Shown here piece by piece: positions 16,529 to 23,453 of a stretch of DNA of 64,000 nt (its first letter is position 1; every line of letters starts with the position of its first letter). Position numbers and translations under genes: made by a program. The notes under the pieces were generated by a model, which saw nothing but the letters and a program-made list of their open reading frames with translations, was not told the DNA's origin and searched no databases. Source of the DNA: Falsibacillus pallidus (GTDB lineage: Bacteria > Bacillota > Bacilli > Bacillales > DSM-25281); the NCBI RefSeq assembly GCF_003350505.1, contig NZ_QQAY01000005.1, forward strand, positions 1-64,000, read 5' to 3'.

Positions 16529-17335
16529 TCACTTCTTCCACAATACTTCTGTTTTCACAACGTGGTAATCCGAATTCCTTACCGTATACCGTTCGAATGG
16601 ATTATCAGGGTACGAGGCATTCCCATCAAATGCAGTAATTTCAGTGGTCTCCCCATGCTTCACTAATTGCGCATAGCTTCCGCCGGCTCCACCGATATTG
16701 GTAAAGTGAAGCGTTATCGTATCTCCTGAGGTCCTATCCTTAACCAAACCCCATAAATCTTTTCGGTAATTCTCCCAGATCATATTTTTGGAAATCTCAT
16801 TGTCCGTATTTTTATAGGTCTTCTCCCAGAAATTAATGGCCTGATCCACGCTTCCCCAACTGTTTTCTTGCAGAGAGAATTCAATTCGCTGTCCATCCGG
16901 GACTGTTCCATCTGCTAAGTATTTTTCGTAAGCCTGATTTTCAGCGGTAACTCCTTCTAGTTCCTTGCCCTCGCCCTTTAATAGCAACGCATGTTTCTTG
17001 CCATTCTGATTTTTTATCGTCATAACTGTATATCCTTTGGCATCCTTATTCTCAGCGACCTCATAAAAAAAATCATTATTGTAATTCACGACAAGCTGCC
17101 CGTCGTGGAAATACCATGTGCTTGGAATTCCATCCTCTTGACCCTTCGCGAGCCAAACACCCTCCACATCATCACTTGCTTCCGCTTTATCCTGAGACTG
17201 CGAATTCTCCTTTTGTGAGGACGTTTCTTCCGTTTTTACATTTTTCTCTGAAGTCCCTGCGACTTCCTCGTTCGATTTCTGGCACCCTGCCAAAATCAGC
17301 CCAAGAAAAACAGCTGCGCATATCATTTTCTTCAT
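16529..17335 (-). CDS. Putative lipoprotein
   Basis: A 268-residue protein with signal MKKMICAAVFLGLILAGC (Cys18 lipidated). A Ser/Glu/Lys-rich linker (about 20-58) leads into a folded region beginning DDVEGVWLAKGQ, which resembles a lipocalin-like WxG start. A C-terminal domain carries NIGGAGGSYAQLVKHGE and ends in YHVVKTEVLWKK. I do not recognise a named family. Probably an extracellular lipid-anchored protein. Confidence 0.7.
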   Translation of the reverse strand: MKKMICAAVFLGLILAGCQKSNEEVAGTSEKNVKTEETSSQKENSQSQDKAEASDDVEGVWLAKGQEDGIPSTWYFHDGQLVVNYNNDFFYEVAENKDAKGYTVMTIKNQNGKKHALLLKGEGKELEGVTAENQAYEKYLADGTVPDGQRIEFSLQENSWGSVDQAINFWEKTYKNTDNEISKNMIWENYRKDLWGLVKDRTSGDTITLHFTNIGGAGGSYAQLVKHGETTEITAFDGNASYPDNPFERYTVRNSDYHVVKTEVLWKK

Positions 17336-17391
17336 TTACAATCACACCTTTGTGTCCTTATTTCCGTGGCTACTTGTGATGTAACACTACA

Positions 17392-17438
17392 GGTGACTGT
17401 CACCACCCGAATTTTCTTGTTTCACAGCAATGTTTCAC
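17392..17438 (+). repeat. Intergenic repeat family A, copy 7
   Basis: GGTGACTGTCACC palindromic box, ACCCGAATTTTCTTG and two TGTTTCAC; its end touches the stop region of the histidine phosphatase gene. Confidence 0.85.
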
Positions 17439-18006
17439 ACGGCTCCCAAAGTCTTTCAAATCCGACCAGCTGAAAGTCGGGATCAATCGTGAGTTTATAT
17501 ATATCCGGCTTTGTCGTCTTCTCCCAAAAGTCAAAGTCGAATTTCTCACCAAAATAACTCAAAGTACAGGTCATTATATTCCCATGGATGCCAATGGCGA
17601 CTTTCTTTCCCTGATAGTTGGAGACCACGTCCTTTAAAGCACTGATCCCCCGCTCCTGCACCTCATGGTTGGATTCACCGCCTGGAAAACGGAAATGCGG
17701 ATCTTCAAACACTTTTTTCATCGCCTCCGACGGATCTTCAAAATGAAAATCCCTCGCTGCCAAATCCCTTTCCCTGAAGCGTTTGTCTAACTCAATCTCT
17801 ATATTCATTAATTTTGCCAGCCCCTCGACCGTCTGCCTCGCTCTCACATATGAGCTGGAAAGGATGTAATCGATTCCCTCTTTCGCCATGATCTCCGTAA
17901 TCCTCTGTGCATCCTGCCACCCCTTTTCGGACAACTCCCTCGTTTCCTCATTCTCTAATGAAAAAACGGAATGGGCATGCCTGACAAAATAAATCTCAGT
18001 ATTCAA
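17422..18006 (-). CDS. Histidine phosphatase family protein
   Basis: A 194-residue phosphoglycerate-mutase-like protein. The N-terminal catalytic motif is VRHAHSV (His at about 10). The second Arg is in SSSYVRARQTVEGLA, the acid/base region is FRERDLAARDF, and the second catalytic His lies in VAIGIHGNIMTC. All four core residues of the phosphatase pocket appear present. The start is a TTG. The substrate is unknown (small phosphorylated metabolite). The last 17 bases of the gene lie inside repeat copy A7, so the repeat supplies the C-terminal residues. Confidence 0.85.
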   Translation of the reverse strand: MNTEIYFVRHAHSVFSLENEETRELSEKGWQDAQRITEIMAKEGIDYILSSSYVRARQTVEGLAKLMNIEIELDKRFRERDLAARDFHFEDPSEAMKKVFEDPHFRFPGGESNHEVQERGISALKDVVSNYQGKKVAIGIHGNIMTCTLSYFGEKFDFDFWEKTTKPDIYKLTIDPDFQLVGFERLWEPCETLL

Positions 18007-18194
18007 TCCATTCCCCGCCTTTTTCTTTTTTCCTTATTATACCTAAACCAACACTCCATTTGGGTGATTATGGAAATATTGATAGTCTTCTACTTTCTGT
18101 ATCCGAATCTGGGGTTCTTCTAATTTTCCAAAATAAAGAACTTTCTATAGAATATAAATATAATAATTTTCCATTTTTAAAAGGAGGTTTTCTT

Positions 18195-19016
18195 TTGCAG
18201 CGATACATATGCAGAACTTGTGGAGTTCAATATGGTGAGTCAACCGAGGTGCCCGACCATTGCTTGATTTGTGAGGAAGAGAGACAATATGTCAGTCCAA
18301 CTGGCCAGACTTGGACCACTTTGGAGGAAATGAAAAAGGAATCATTTAAAAATGAGATCAAGCTGGAAGAACCCGGTTTATACAGCGTGAAAACAGAGCC
18401 TGAATTTGCCATTGGCCAGACTGCTTATCTCGTGCAAAATGAAGGGTTTAATCTTCTATGGGACTGTGTCACTTTTCTAGATGAAGAAACCATTAATGAA
18501 ATCAATAGATTGGGAGGGTTGGATGCCATCGCCTTATCCCATCCTCATTACTATTCCACCCAAGTGGAGTGGGCGGAAACGTTTGATGCGCCGATTTATA
18601 TTCACGAAGACGACCGCGAATGGGTGACGAGAGACAGCAGCCGCATCGTTTATTGGTCTGGCGAGTCACTCGAGCTGCATAATGGATTGACCATCCACCG
18701 CCTCGGCGGACACTTCAAAGGTGGTGCCGTACTCGAATGGAAAGCAGGATACGACGGCAAAGGCATATTGCTTTCAGGCGATATTATCCAAGTTGTTGCT
18801 GACCGTGAATGGGTGAGCTTTATGTACAGCTATCCCAATTTGATCCCCCTTCCTGCAGCCAAGGTTAAAGAAATGGCGGCAGCGGCAGCAGGGTTCCAAT
18901 TCGAGCGCCTATACAATGCCTTCCATCGGATTGTAAAAGAAAACGCCAATGAAAGAGTGCAAAAATCTGCGGAACGATATGTGAAGGCTTTGGAAGGTCG
19001 GTTGTTTGATACCTAA
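18195..19016 (+). CDS. MBL-fold metallo-hydrolase with N-terminal rubredoxin-like zinc finger
   Basis: A 273-residue protein from a TTG that has AGGAGG 7 bases upstream; the in-frame ATG 135 bases earlier has no SD. Residues about 4-30 hold CxxC...CxxC (ICRTCG and CLICEE), a rubredoxin-type metal knuckle. The metallo-beta-lactamase domain follows, but the usual HxHxDH reads ALSHPHYYSTQVEWA, keeping the first two His and lacking the DH pair. HLGGHFKGGAVLEW and SGDIIQV give further ligands. The altered motif suggests changed metal use. Substrate unknown. Confidence 0.8.
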   Translation: MQRYICRTCGVQYGESTEVPDHCLICEEERQYVSPTGQTWTTLEEMKKESFKNEIKLEEPGLYSVKTEPEFAIGQTAYLVQNEGFNLLWDCVTFLDEETINEINRLGGLDAIALSHPHYYSTQVEWAETFDAPIYIHEDDREWVTRDSSRIVYWSGESLELHNGLTIHRLGGHFKGGAVLEWKAGYDGKGILLSGDIIQVVADREWVSFMYSYPNLIPLPAAKVKEMAAAAAGFQFERLYNAFHRIVKENANERVQKSAERYVKALEGRLFDT

Positions 19017-19018
19017 AA

Positions 19019-19065
19019 AGTGCCTGTCCCGCCCCGATTTTTCTTGTTTCACAGAGATGTTTCAC
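19019..19065 (+). repeat. Intergenic repeat family A, copy 8
   Basis: GTGCCTGTCCC box, GCCCCGATTTTTCTTG and two TGTTTCAC, starting 2 bases after the MBL stop. Confidence 0.8.
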
Positions 19066-19088
19066 GGACTACCAGATTTCAAAAAAAA

Positions 19089-19141
19089 TTCCAGCCCCCA
19101 GAACAGCAGAATTTCTCCTCTGCTGTTCTGGGGGCTGGCGC
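19089..19141. terminator. Hairpin between convergent MBL and SEC-C genes
   Basis: CCAGCCCCCAGAACAGCAGA pairs perfectly with its complement (TCTGCTGTTCTGGGGGCTGG) around a short loop. There is no long T-run, but the 20-bp stem between convergent genes suggests bidirectional termination or mRNA 3'-end protection. Confidence 0.65.
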
Positions 19142-19179
19142 CTTATTATTAGATTCCAAACTAGTAATCTGGTCCATTT

Positions 19180-19198
19180 GGGACACTAAACCTGTCCC
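19180..19198. repeat. Intergenic repeat family B, copy 1
   Basis: GGGACACTAAACCTGTCCC, an inverted repeat GGGACA/TGTCCC, touching the stop codon of the SEC-C gene. Confidence 0.8.
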
Positions 19199-19620
19199 TA
19201 TTTACCGCAGCACTTTTTGTATTTCTTACCGCTTCCACATGGGCATGGATCATTTCTGCCCACAGAAGGTCCTAAACTCACTGGCATAGCATCATCATTG
19301 TACTCTCTTTCTTCAATCCCATCTAAATAATCAGGCAATAAAGCCAATTTTTTTTCATAGCGTTTTTCGTTGAATGGATCTTGTTTTTTCATAATGAAGT
19401 ATATTTCTTCCGTTAAAACGGTAGCAATCATTTGTTTTGCAATTTCTTCTTCAAAACCAAGATCCATTAGTCGATTTAATGTTCTCCTCGTACATTTTGG
19501 ATCGTTCATGTTCAATTGATTATCTACCACTTCTAATATCTTGGATTTCAATCTATAATTAACCACGTAAATCCCCATTTCATTAGAAAATATATGGACA
19601 TTATAATCAAATTTTAACAT
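19198..19620 (-). CDS. SEC-C motif protein
   Basis: About 140 residues. The C-terminus is a complete SEC-C zinc motif ([16 protein letters not shown]), the module also found at the end of SecA. The preceding region ([20 protein letters not shown], then [10 protein letters not shown]) resembles the DUF1841-type partner of SEC-C. The start is placed at the first Met outside the overlapping divergent gene; the SD is weak, so the N-terminus is uncertain. The last 57 coding bases are nearly identical in DNA to the SEC-C gene at 20194. Role unknown, possibly ribosome- or metal-linked. Confidence 0.75.
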   Translation of the reverse strand: MLKFDYNVHIFSNEMGIYVVNYRLKSKILEVVDNQLNMNDPKCTRRTLNRLMDLGFEEEIAKQMIATVLTEEIYFIMKKQDPFNEKRYEKKLALLPDYLDGIEEREYNDDAMPVSLGPSVGRNDPCPCGSGKKYKKCCGK

Positions 19621-19654
19621 AGCGATACACCAATCTAAAAGTGAGGGTAGGATT

Positions 19655-20095
19655 TTGGGTAGCAAAAAGAAAAAATCAAAAAACAAGCGAAAGCAATATT
19701 GGGGTTTATCGAAGGAAGAGCGAATGGAGATAGCGCGGCCTTGGATCAAAGAACTCGACGGCGAAAACACAGTAATAGCATATTCAAAAAAATTCGGGCT
19801 CAATCTTAAGAACTCCATGAAAGATCTAAGAAGCATCGGTTATAAAATTAGCAGTCAAGAAAAGGTTGAAGTTGATAAAATATTGGACGATAAAAGACAA
19901 CGAAAATTAAGCAAAAAGAGAAAAAAGGAAGAACAGGAAGAACGTAGACTTGCGGAATTATATGATTTTGATGAAACATTCGCATTCATAGCAGGGTATA
20001 CAGAAGGCGGCGCTCCATTTGGTGTTACTTATGAAGAAATGGATGAAATGGACGAGGAAATGGATGAAATTGAAGATAACGACCTACCGTTTTAA
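19655..20095 (+). CDS. Charged hypothetical protein
   Basis: A 146-residue protein read from a TTG (GTGAGGGTAGG upstream). The first 13 residues are nearly all Lys/Ser/Arg, the middle has a helix-turn-helix-like stretch ([19 protein letters not shown]), a long Lys/Glu helix follows (about 75-100), and the tail is a [11 protein letters not shown] repeat. It could be a nucleic-acid-associated protein, but I do not recognise the family. It sits between two SEC-C genes, divergent from the first and convergent with the second. Confidence 0.6.
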   Translation: MGSKKKKSKNKRKQYWGLSKEERMEIARPWIKELDGENTVIAYSKKFGLNLKNSMKDLRSIGYKISSQEKVEVDKILDDKRQRKLSKKRKKEEQEERRLAELYDFDETFAFIAGYTEGGAPFGVTYEEMDEMDEEMDEIEDNDLPF

Positions 20096-20139
20096 AGTTA
20101 ACCAAATGGATGATGATTGAGGATATGACAGTTTAGTTG

Positions 20140-20184
20140 GACAGGTTCATCGTTCCGCATGTCAAGCGGGACGATGAACCTGTC
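20140..20184. terminator. Bidirectional hairpin built from repeat family B
   Basis: A 19-base stem (GACAGGTTCATCGTTCCGC with one G-T type mismatch to its partner) and a 7-base loop, between convergent genes ending at 20095 and 20194. The right arm carries the AACCTGTCCC end of family B. Confidence 0.75.
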
Positions 20185-20193
20185 CCTCTGTCC

Positions 20194-21360
20194 CTATTTA
20201 CCGCAGCACTTTTTGTATTTCTTACCGCTTCCGCATGGGCATGGATCATTGCGGCCAACTGTTGTTTCTTTTACAACTGGATTTATCGTTGATGGTTGGA
20301 AGATACCTTCTCTTTCTTTCTTAGAGCGATCATCTTTCTCTTGAATCAATTCCTGCCAGCTTTCTAGATTCTGGTGCTCTAAATTCATGATGCGATAATA
20401 CCCATACGCAGTTTCTTCTACATCAATCACAAATGATCTTCGCTGTTCTTTTAAATATTCTTCGATTTCTGGAAGCCCTTCTAATGCTAATTGTCGGCAT
20501 AGGCCTTCAAATACAAGGTCCTTGCTTTCAGGATCCGTTATTTCGTGGAATAATTCCTTTAATTTCTCAACAGCAAGCGGCGTTTTTGTCCCACCTAGTA
20601 CCGAAAGGGCAAAAATCGATGACTCCTCTTTTTTGCAAAGTGGATATACACTTTCTACAACTTCATCACTTTGGAACGATTTTAGCGTACCAGCCACTTC
20701 CTCAAGCAATATATCTTCGTCGCGCTCCAATAACGGGGACATTAAAGGTATAAACTTTTTTAATTTCATTAAACCAATCATATAGACTATTAAAATCCCT
20801 TCGTAGTCAAAGAATGGCTCCTTTAATTGTTCCATTAGCTTTAATTCAACCTTTTCTTCCGTAATCCACCCATTCTCTACGATTAATCCAGCTAGATGTT
20901 TAGCCTGTCTATATAATTGAGAATTATAGTAATGTTCTTCTTCCATCTCTTTTAAAATTTCTGCATATCTCCCCAAAATTTCTATTTCAGTGCTGCTTTC
21001 TAAAATTTTATAAAACTTCATTTCTGTCTTTGAAAAGTGTCGCTGCAATTCTTTTTTATATTTCTGCACCATTTTGAAGTCCAATTTCTTTAATAACCGT
21101 AAATAAAGATGCATATACAACGGATTTGATTTTTTTATTCCTTTAATAAGCAAGCCGGCTGCCTCTTCATTCATTGGAAAATTATCTAATGTTGCAAAGT
21201 TCGTTTCTTTTTCCTTATTACTTAATGAATCTTTAATGATGCGGACAGTCCATTCCTCAGGCACCAAAGTAGGAATGTCACTCAAAATGTGCAAAGCGAA
21301 TTTCTGCAATTGAATATCTTCACTTGTTATATGTGGCTCTAATTTTTGTAAAAATTCCAT
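20194..21360 (-). CDS. Long alpha-helical protein with C-terminal SEC-C motif
   Basis: A 388-residue protein. Residues 1-340 look all-helical with HEAT-like repeats (for example [38 protein letters not shown] and [19 protein letters not shown]). The last 20 residues are the SEC-C zinc motif, [22 protein letters not shown] lies 8 bases before the ATG. HEAT/SEC-C proteins are common in Bacilli but uncharacterised; a scaffold role bound to a partner through SEC-C is plausible inference. The terminal 57 coding bases match the neighbouring SEC-C gene. Confidence 0.78.
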   Translation of the reverse strand: MEFLQKLEPHITSEDIQLQKFALHILSDIPTLVPEEWTVRIIKDSLSNKEKETNFATLDNFPMNEEAAGLLIKGIKKSNPLYMHLYLRLLKKLDFKMVQKYKKELQRHFSKTEMKFYKILESSTEIEILGRYAEILKEMEEEHYYNSQLYRQAKHLAGLIVENGWITEEKVELKLMEQLKEPFFDYEGILIVYMIGLMKLKKFIPLMSPLLERDEDILLEEVAGTLKSFQSDEVVESVYPLCKKEESSIFALSVLGGTKTPLAVEKLKELFHEITDPESKDLVFEGLCRQLALEGLPEIEEYLKEQRRSFVIDVEETAYGYYRIMNLEHQNLESWQELIQEKDDRSKKEREGIFQPSTINPVVKETTVGRNDPCPCGSGKKYKKCCGK

Positions 21361-21442
21361 TTTTAAATCCTCCTATCTATTTCATGCGGCCCTATCCACA
21401 ATGTTTATCTGCTCGTATAATGAGAGCCGTGCGGACCTGAAT

Positions 21443-21461
21443 GGGACACTAAACCTGTCCC
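21443..21461. repeat. Intergenic repeat family B, copy 3
   Basis: GGGACACTAAACCTGTCCC, 13 bases beyond the stop of the FMN-binding protein gene. Confidence 0.8.
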
Positions 21462-21473
21462 TCTATCCCTATC

Positions 21474-22121
21474 CTAGTAAAGCTTATTGGCATATCCTTC
21501 TTCAAGTCGTTTATGTATTTCTTCTTCGCTGCTGTTAGAAAGCTTGGCATGTTCAAATAGCATCTTGGCCGCGGAAGGTAATCCGTTCTTATCCAACCAA
21601 GTGTCCGGTTCCCATAATCCTGACCGTTTAAAAGCCTTGGCACAATGAATGAAGCACTCTTCTACCTCTATCCCAATTCCTAATTGCGGCACCTTATCCC
21701 CTACAGCCATCTCCCTTAGAAGTTCTTCATCCTTAACGATGGAAGCCGTCCCATTTACCCGAAGCGTTTCCCCTAGTCCCGGAATAAAGAAGAGTAGCCC
21801 AACCTTTGGATTGACCAATATGTTTCTCAATGAATCTATTCTTTTATTCCCTGGTCTTTCTGGAATAATCATCTGTTTTTCATTTAGTACATGCACAAAC
21901 CCTGGTTTGTCCCCTCTTGGAGAAGCATCACAATAGCCGCTGTCGTCCGATGTAGACAGCACTAAAAATGGCGATTGTGCAATAAACTCCGTGCAATTGT
22001 GGTCCAAATAAGTAATCACTTTCTTTTGCACTAATTCACTAGGGTGGCCCACTATCGCACGCAGTTCTGCTTCTGACTCTACTAAATTCCCAAATCCATT
22101 CCCCTTTGTCAACACGCACAC
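21474..22121 (-). CDS. Pyridoxamine 5'-phosphate oxidase-family FMN-binding protein
   Basis: About 215 residues of the split-barrel flavin family (MSMEG_1061-like). Landmarks: SPFLVLSTSDDSGYCDASPRGDKPGFVHV (barrel strands and phosphate-binding loop), IIPERPGNKRIDSLRNIL, and GLLFFIPGLGETLRVNG. These enzymes bind FMN or F420 and reduce or oxidise small molecules; the substrate is unknown. Several start codons compete (GTG at 22121 or a GTG/TTG slightly later, behind AAGGGAGA), so the N-terminus is uncertain by a few residues. Confidence 0.82.
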   Translation of the reverse strand: MCVLTKGNGFGNLVESEAELRAIVGHPSELVQKKVITYLDHNCTEFIAQSPFLVLSTSDDSGYCDASPRGDKPGFVHVLNEKQMIIPERPGNKRIDSLRNILVNPKVGLLFFIPGLGETLRVNGTASIVKDEELLREMAVGDKVPQLGIGIEVEECFIHCAKAFKRSGLWEPDTWLDKNGLPSAAKMLFEHAKLSNSSEEEIHKRLEEGYANKLY

Positions 22122-22146
22122 TCTCCCTTACAGATAAAAAACTAAA

Positions 22147-22545
22147 TCAACGCCTTTTTACAACAAGCGTCCCTACCCCAAGCAGCATAAATAACAATAG
22201 TAAATAGATGCTTAATGCTCCTATTTCAATCGTTCTCACACCACTGGCAAACAGAATGCAGACAAGAAGCATGCTTCCTATCAGTACAAAGTACAGTGAG
22301 ATGGCATAAAAATTTTTGATATTCATCCACGTTCTTTCATCAACTTCAGGAACGTTGTTGGTCTTCCGCCTTTGACGTAGCTTCTCAACTCCCATCACTA
22401 TTCCGATCCCTGCAACAGATCCTCCAAATCCAGCCGCAATCGTTCCAACAGGCAAGTCAGGGACAAATAGTTTTCCAAAAAACACCCCTATGCACACCCC
22501 GCCAACAATTACAGCTGCAATAATAATAGACCCCCACTTTTTCAT
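22147..22545 (-). CDS. Four-helix membrane protein paired with XRE regulator
   Basis: A 132-residue protein with four hydrophobic segments (about 6-24, 32-52, 75-98 and 105-126) and a basic cytoplasmic loop EKLRQRRKTNNVPEV. It starts one base after the stop of the XRE gene, with GAGGAGG overlapping that gene's end, so translation is probably coupled. Small HTH/membrane pairs of this kind are common in Bacilli and often self-regulated. Function unknown. Confidence 0.7.
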   Translation of the reverse strand: MKKWGSIIIAAVIVGGVCIGVFFGKLFVPDLPVGTIAAGFGGSVAGIGIVMGVEKLRQRRKTNNVPEVDERTWMNIKNFYAISLYFVLIGSMLLVCILFASGVRTIEIGALSIYLLLLFMLLGVGTLVVKRR

Positions 22546-22546
22546 C

Positions 22547-22750
22547 TTACTCCTCCTCTAGCTTGAATAAATCGTCAATTCCGACGCCAAAGTACTTAAT
22601 CAACTTTAATGCTAATTCTAAGCTGGGATTGTATTTATGATTTTCAATGGCATTAATGGTCTGCCTCGTGATCTGCAGATCCTCGGCCATCTTCACCTGG
22701 CTGATTCCCTTTTCCAAACGGATCTCTTTAATTCGGTTCGTTACATTCAA
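22547..22750 (-). CDS. XRE-family helix-turn-helix regulator
   Basis: A 67-residue Cro/CI-type protein that is almost entirely the HTH domain: IKEIRLEKGISQVKMAEDL, then ITRQTINAIENHKYNPSLEL, then ALKLIKYFGVGIDDLF. It is close to the YgzD/YozG-type mini-regulators. Two copies of a perfect palindrome (22776-22793 and 22821-22836) lie upstream and are the obvious operator candidates. It is co-transcribed with the membrane protein downstream. Confidence 0.88.
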   Translation of the reverse strand: MNVTNRIKEIRLEKGISQVKMAEDLQITRQTINAIENHKYNPSLELALKLIKYFGVGIDDLFKLEEE

Positions 22751-22775
22751 ATGAATACTTCCCCTTTAACAAGCA

Positions 22776-22793
22776 TGTAAAGATATCTTTACA
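22776..22793. promoter_or_regulatory. Operator palindrome 1 for the XRE regulator
   Basis: TGTAAAGATATCTTTACA, an 18-bp perfect palindrome 26 bases upstream of the XRE start. The 16-bp core recurs 44 bp away. Confidence 0.75.
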
Positions 22794-22809
22794 CATAGAA
22801 TAAAATAAA

Positions 22810-22847
22810 AAACCAACGATGTAAAGATATCTTTACGTTGTTAGTTT
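22810..22847 (-). terminator. Terminator of the 88-aa gene that contains operator palindrome 2
   Basis: The same 16-bp palindrome GTAAAGATATCTTTAC (22821-22836) is extended by AAC/GTT arms into a hairpin followed on the minus strand by GGTTTTTTATTTT. It can end transcription from 22901-23167 and also offers a second XRE operator. Confidence 0.65.
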
Positions 22848-22900
22848 TGATTAATTAATCAAACTCTCCACTTTTATATTGCAGTTGAGCCCATATGACC

Positions 22901-23167
22901 TTATATAAAATCCTTCTCCGTAAGTGATTTTAATAACTCCGAAGTAGTCATACCAAGACCTTTTTTGTATTGCTCTTCACTTTCTTTAAACATCATTTCA
23001 AGCTGTGGATTCTTTATTACATCCTCTTCTATTGATTGGTTTTCTTCCTCTTGAAGAACAAGTGTAAACTGCCCCTTACCCGGAATAGAAAATTGCATGA
23101 CTGAATTTTCGCGATTCATCTCATGAATATACTTCATGAGTTCCTCTGAAGATAAAACTTTATTCAT
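22901..23167 (-). CDS. Small acidic hypothetical protein
   Basis: An 88-residue soluble protein. The N-terminus has a strand pattern (MQFSIPGKGQFTLVLQEE) followed by an acidic linker and a C-terminal helix ending GMTTSELLKSLTEKDF. The layout, a small beta N-terminus plus a helical tail, is reminiscent of antitoxin-like proteins, but there is no toxin partner next to it and I cannot assign a family. Its terminator overlaps the XRE operator region. Confidence 0.55.
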   Translation of the reverse strand: MNKVLSSEELMKYIHEMNRENSVMQFSIPGKGQFTLVLQEEENQSIEEDVIKNPQLEMMFKESEEQYKKGLGMTTSELLKSLTEKDFI

Positions 23168-23240
23168 TTTATCACCACCGATTGAGGTTTACTTATTTAC
23201 ATTTTATCACAAACCTAAAAACCAAGGAAATCTGTTAAAA

Positions 23241-23287
23241 AGTGCCTGTCACCACCCGAATTTTCTTGTTTCACCGCAATGTTTCAC
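23241..23287 (+). repeat. Intergenic repeat family A, copy 9
   Basis: GTGCCTGTCACC box, ACCCGAATTTTCTTG and two TGTTTCAC; the last full copy in the window. Confidence 0.85.
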
Positions 23288-23364
23288 AGGACATCCAATA
23301 CACAAATATTCTCCTACCCTCCACTGGATTAGACCGCTACCCAATAATGCTGAGCACCCAATCC

Positions 23365-23383
23365 GGGACAACAAACCTGTCCC
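23365..23383. repeat. Intergenic repeat family B, copy 4
   Basis: GGGACAACAAACCTGTCCC, upstream of the oligopeptidase gene. Confidence 0.75.
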
Positions 23384-23453
23384 CCCGTCCCACAAAAAAA
23401 GGATTTTTCACTCTTTTTCGCGAAATTACTACATATATCGGAAGGAGGATTTT

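Noticed and set aside
22901-23167. Toxin-antitoxin pair
   Set aside because: The small acidic protein is antitoxin-like in outline only; there is no adjacent toxin gene on either side.
11043-23287. TGTTTCAC in repeat A as parS
   Set aside because: parS is the inverted pair TGTTTCACGTGAAACA. Here TGTTTCAC is a direct repeat with a variable gap, so only half-site resemblance remains.
23136-23453. N-terminal extension of the oligopeptidase
   Set aside because: The open frame continues upstream through repeat copies A9 and B4, but AAGGAGG and family alignment put the start at 23454.
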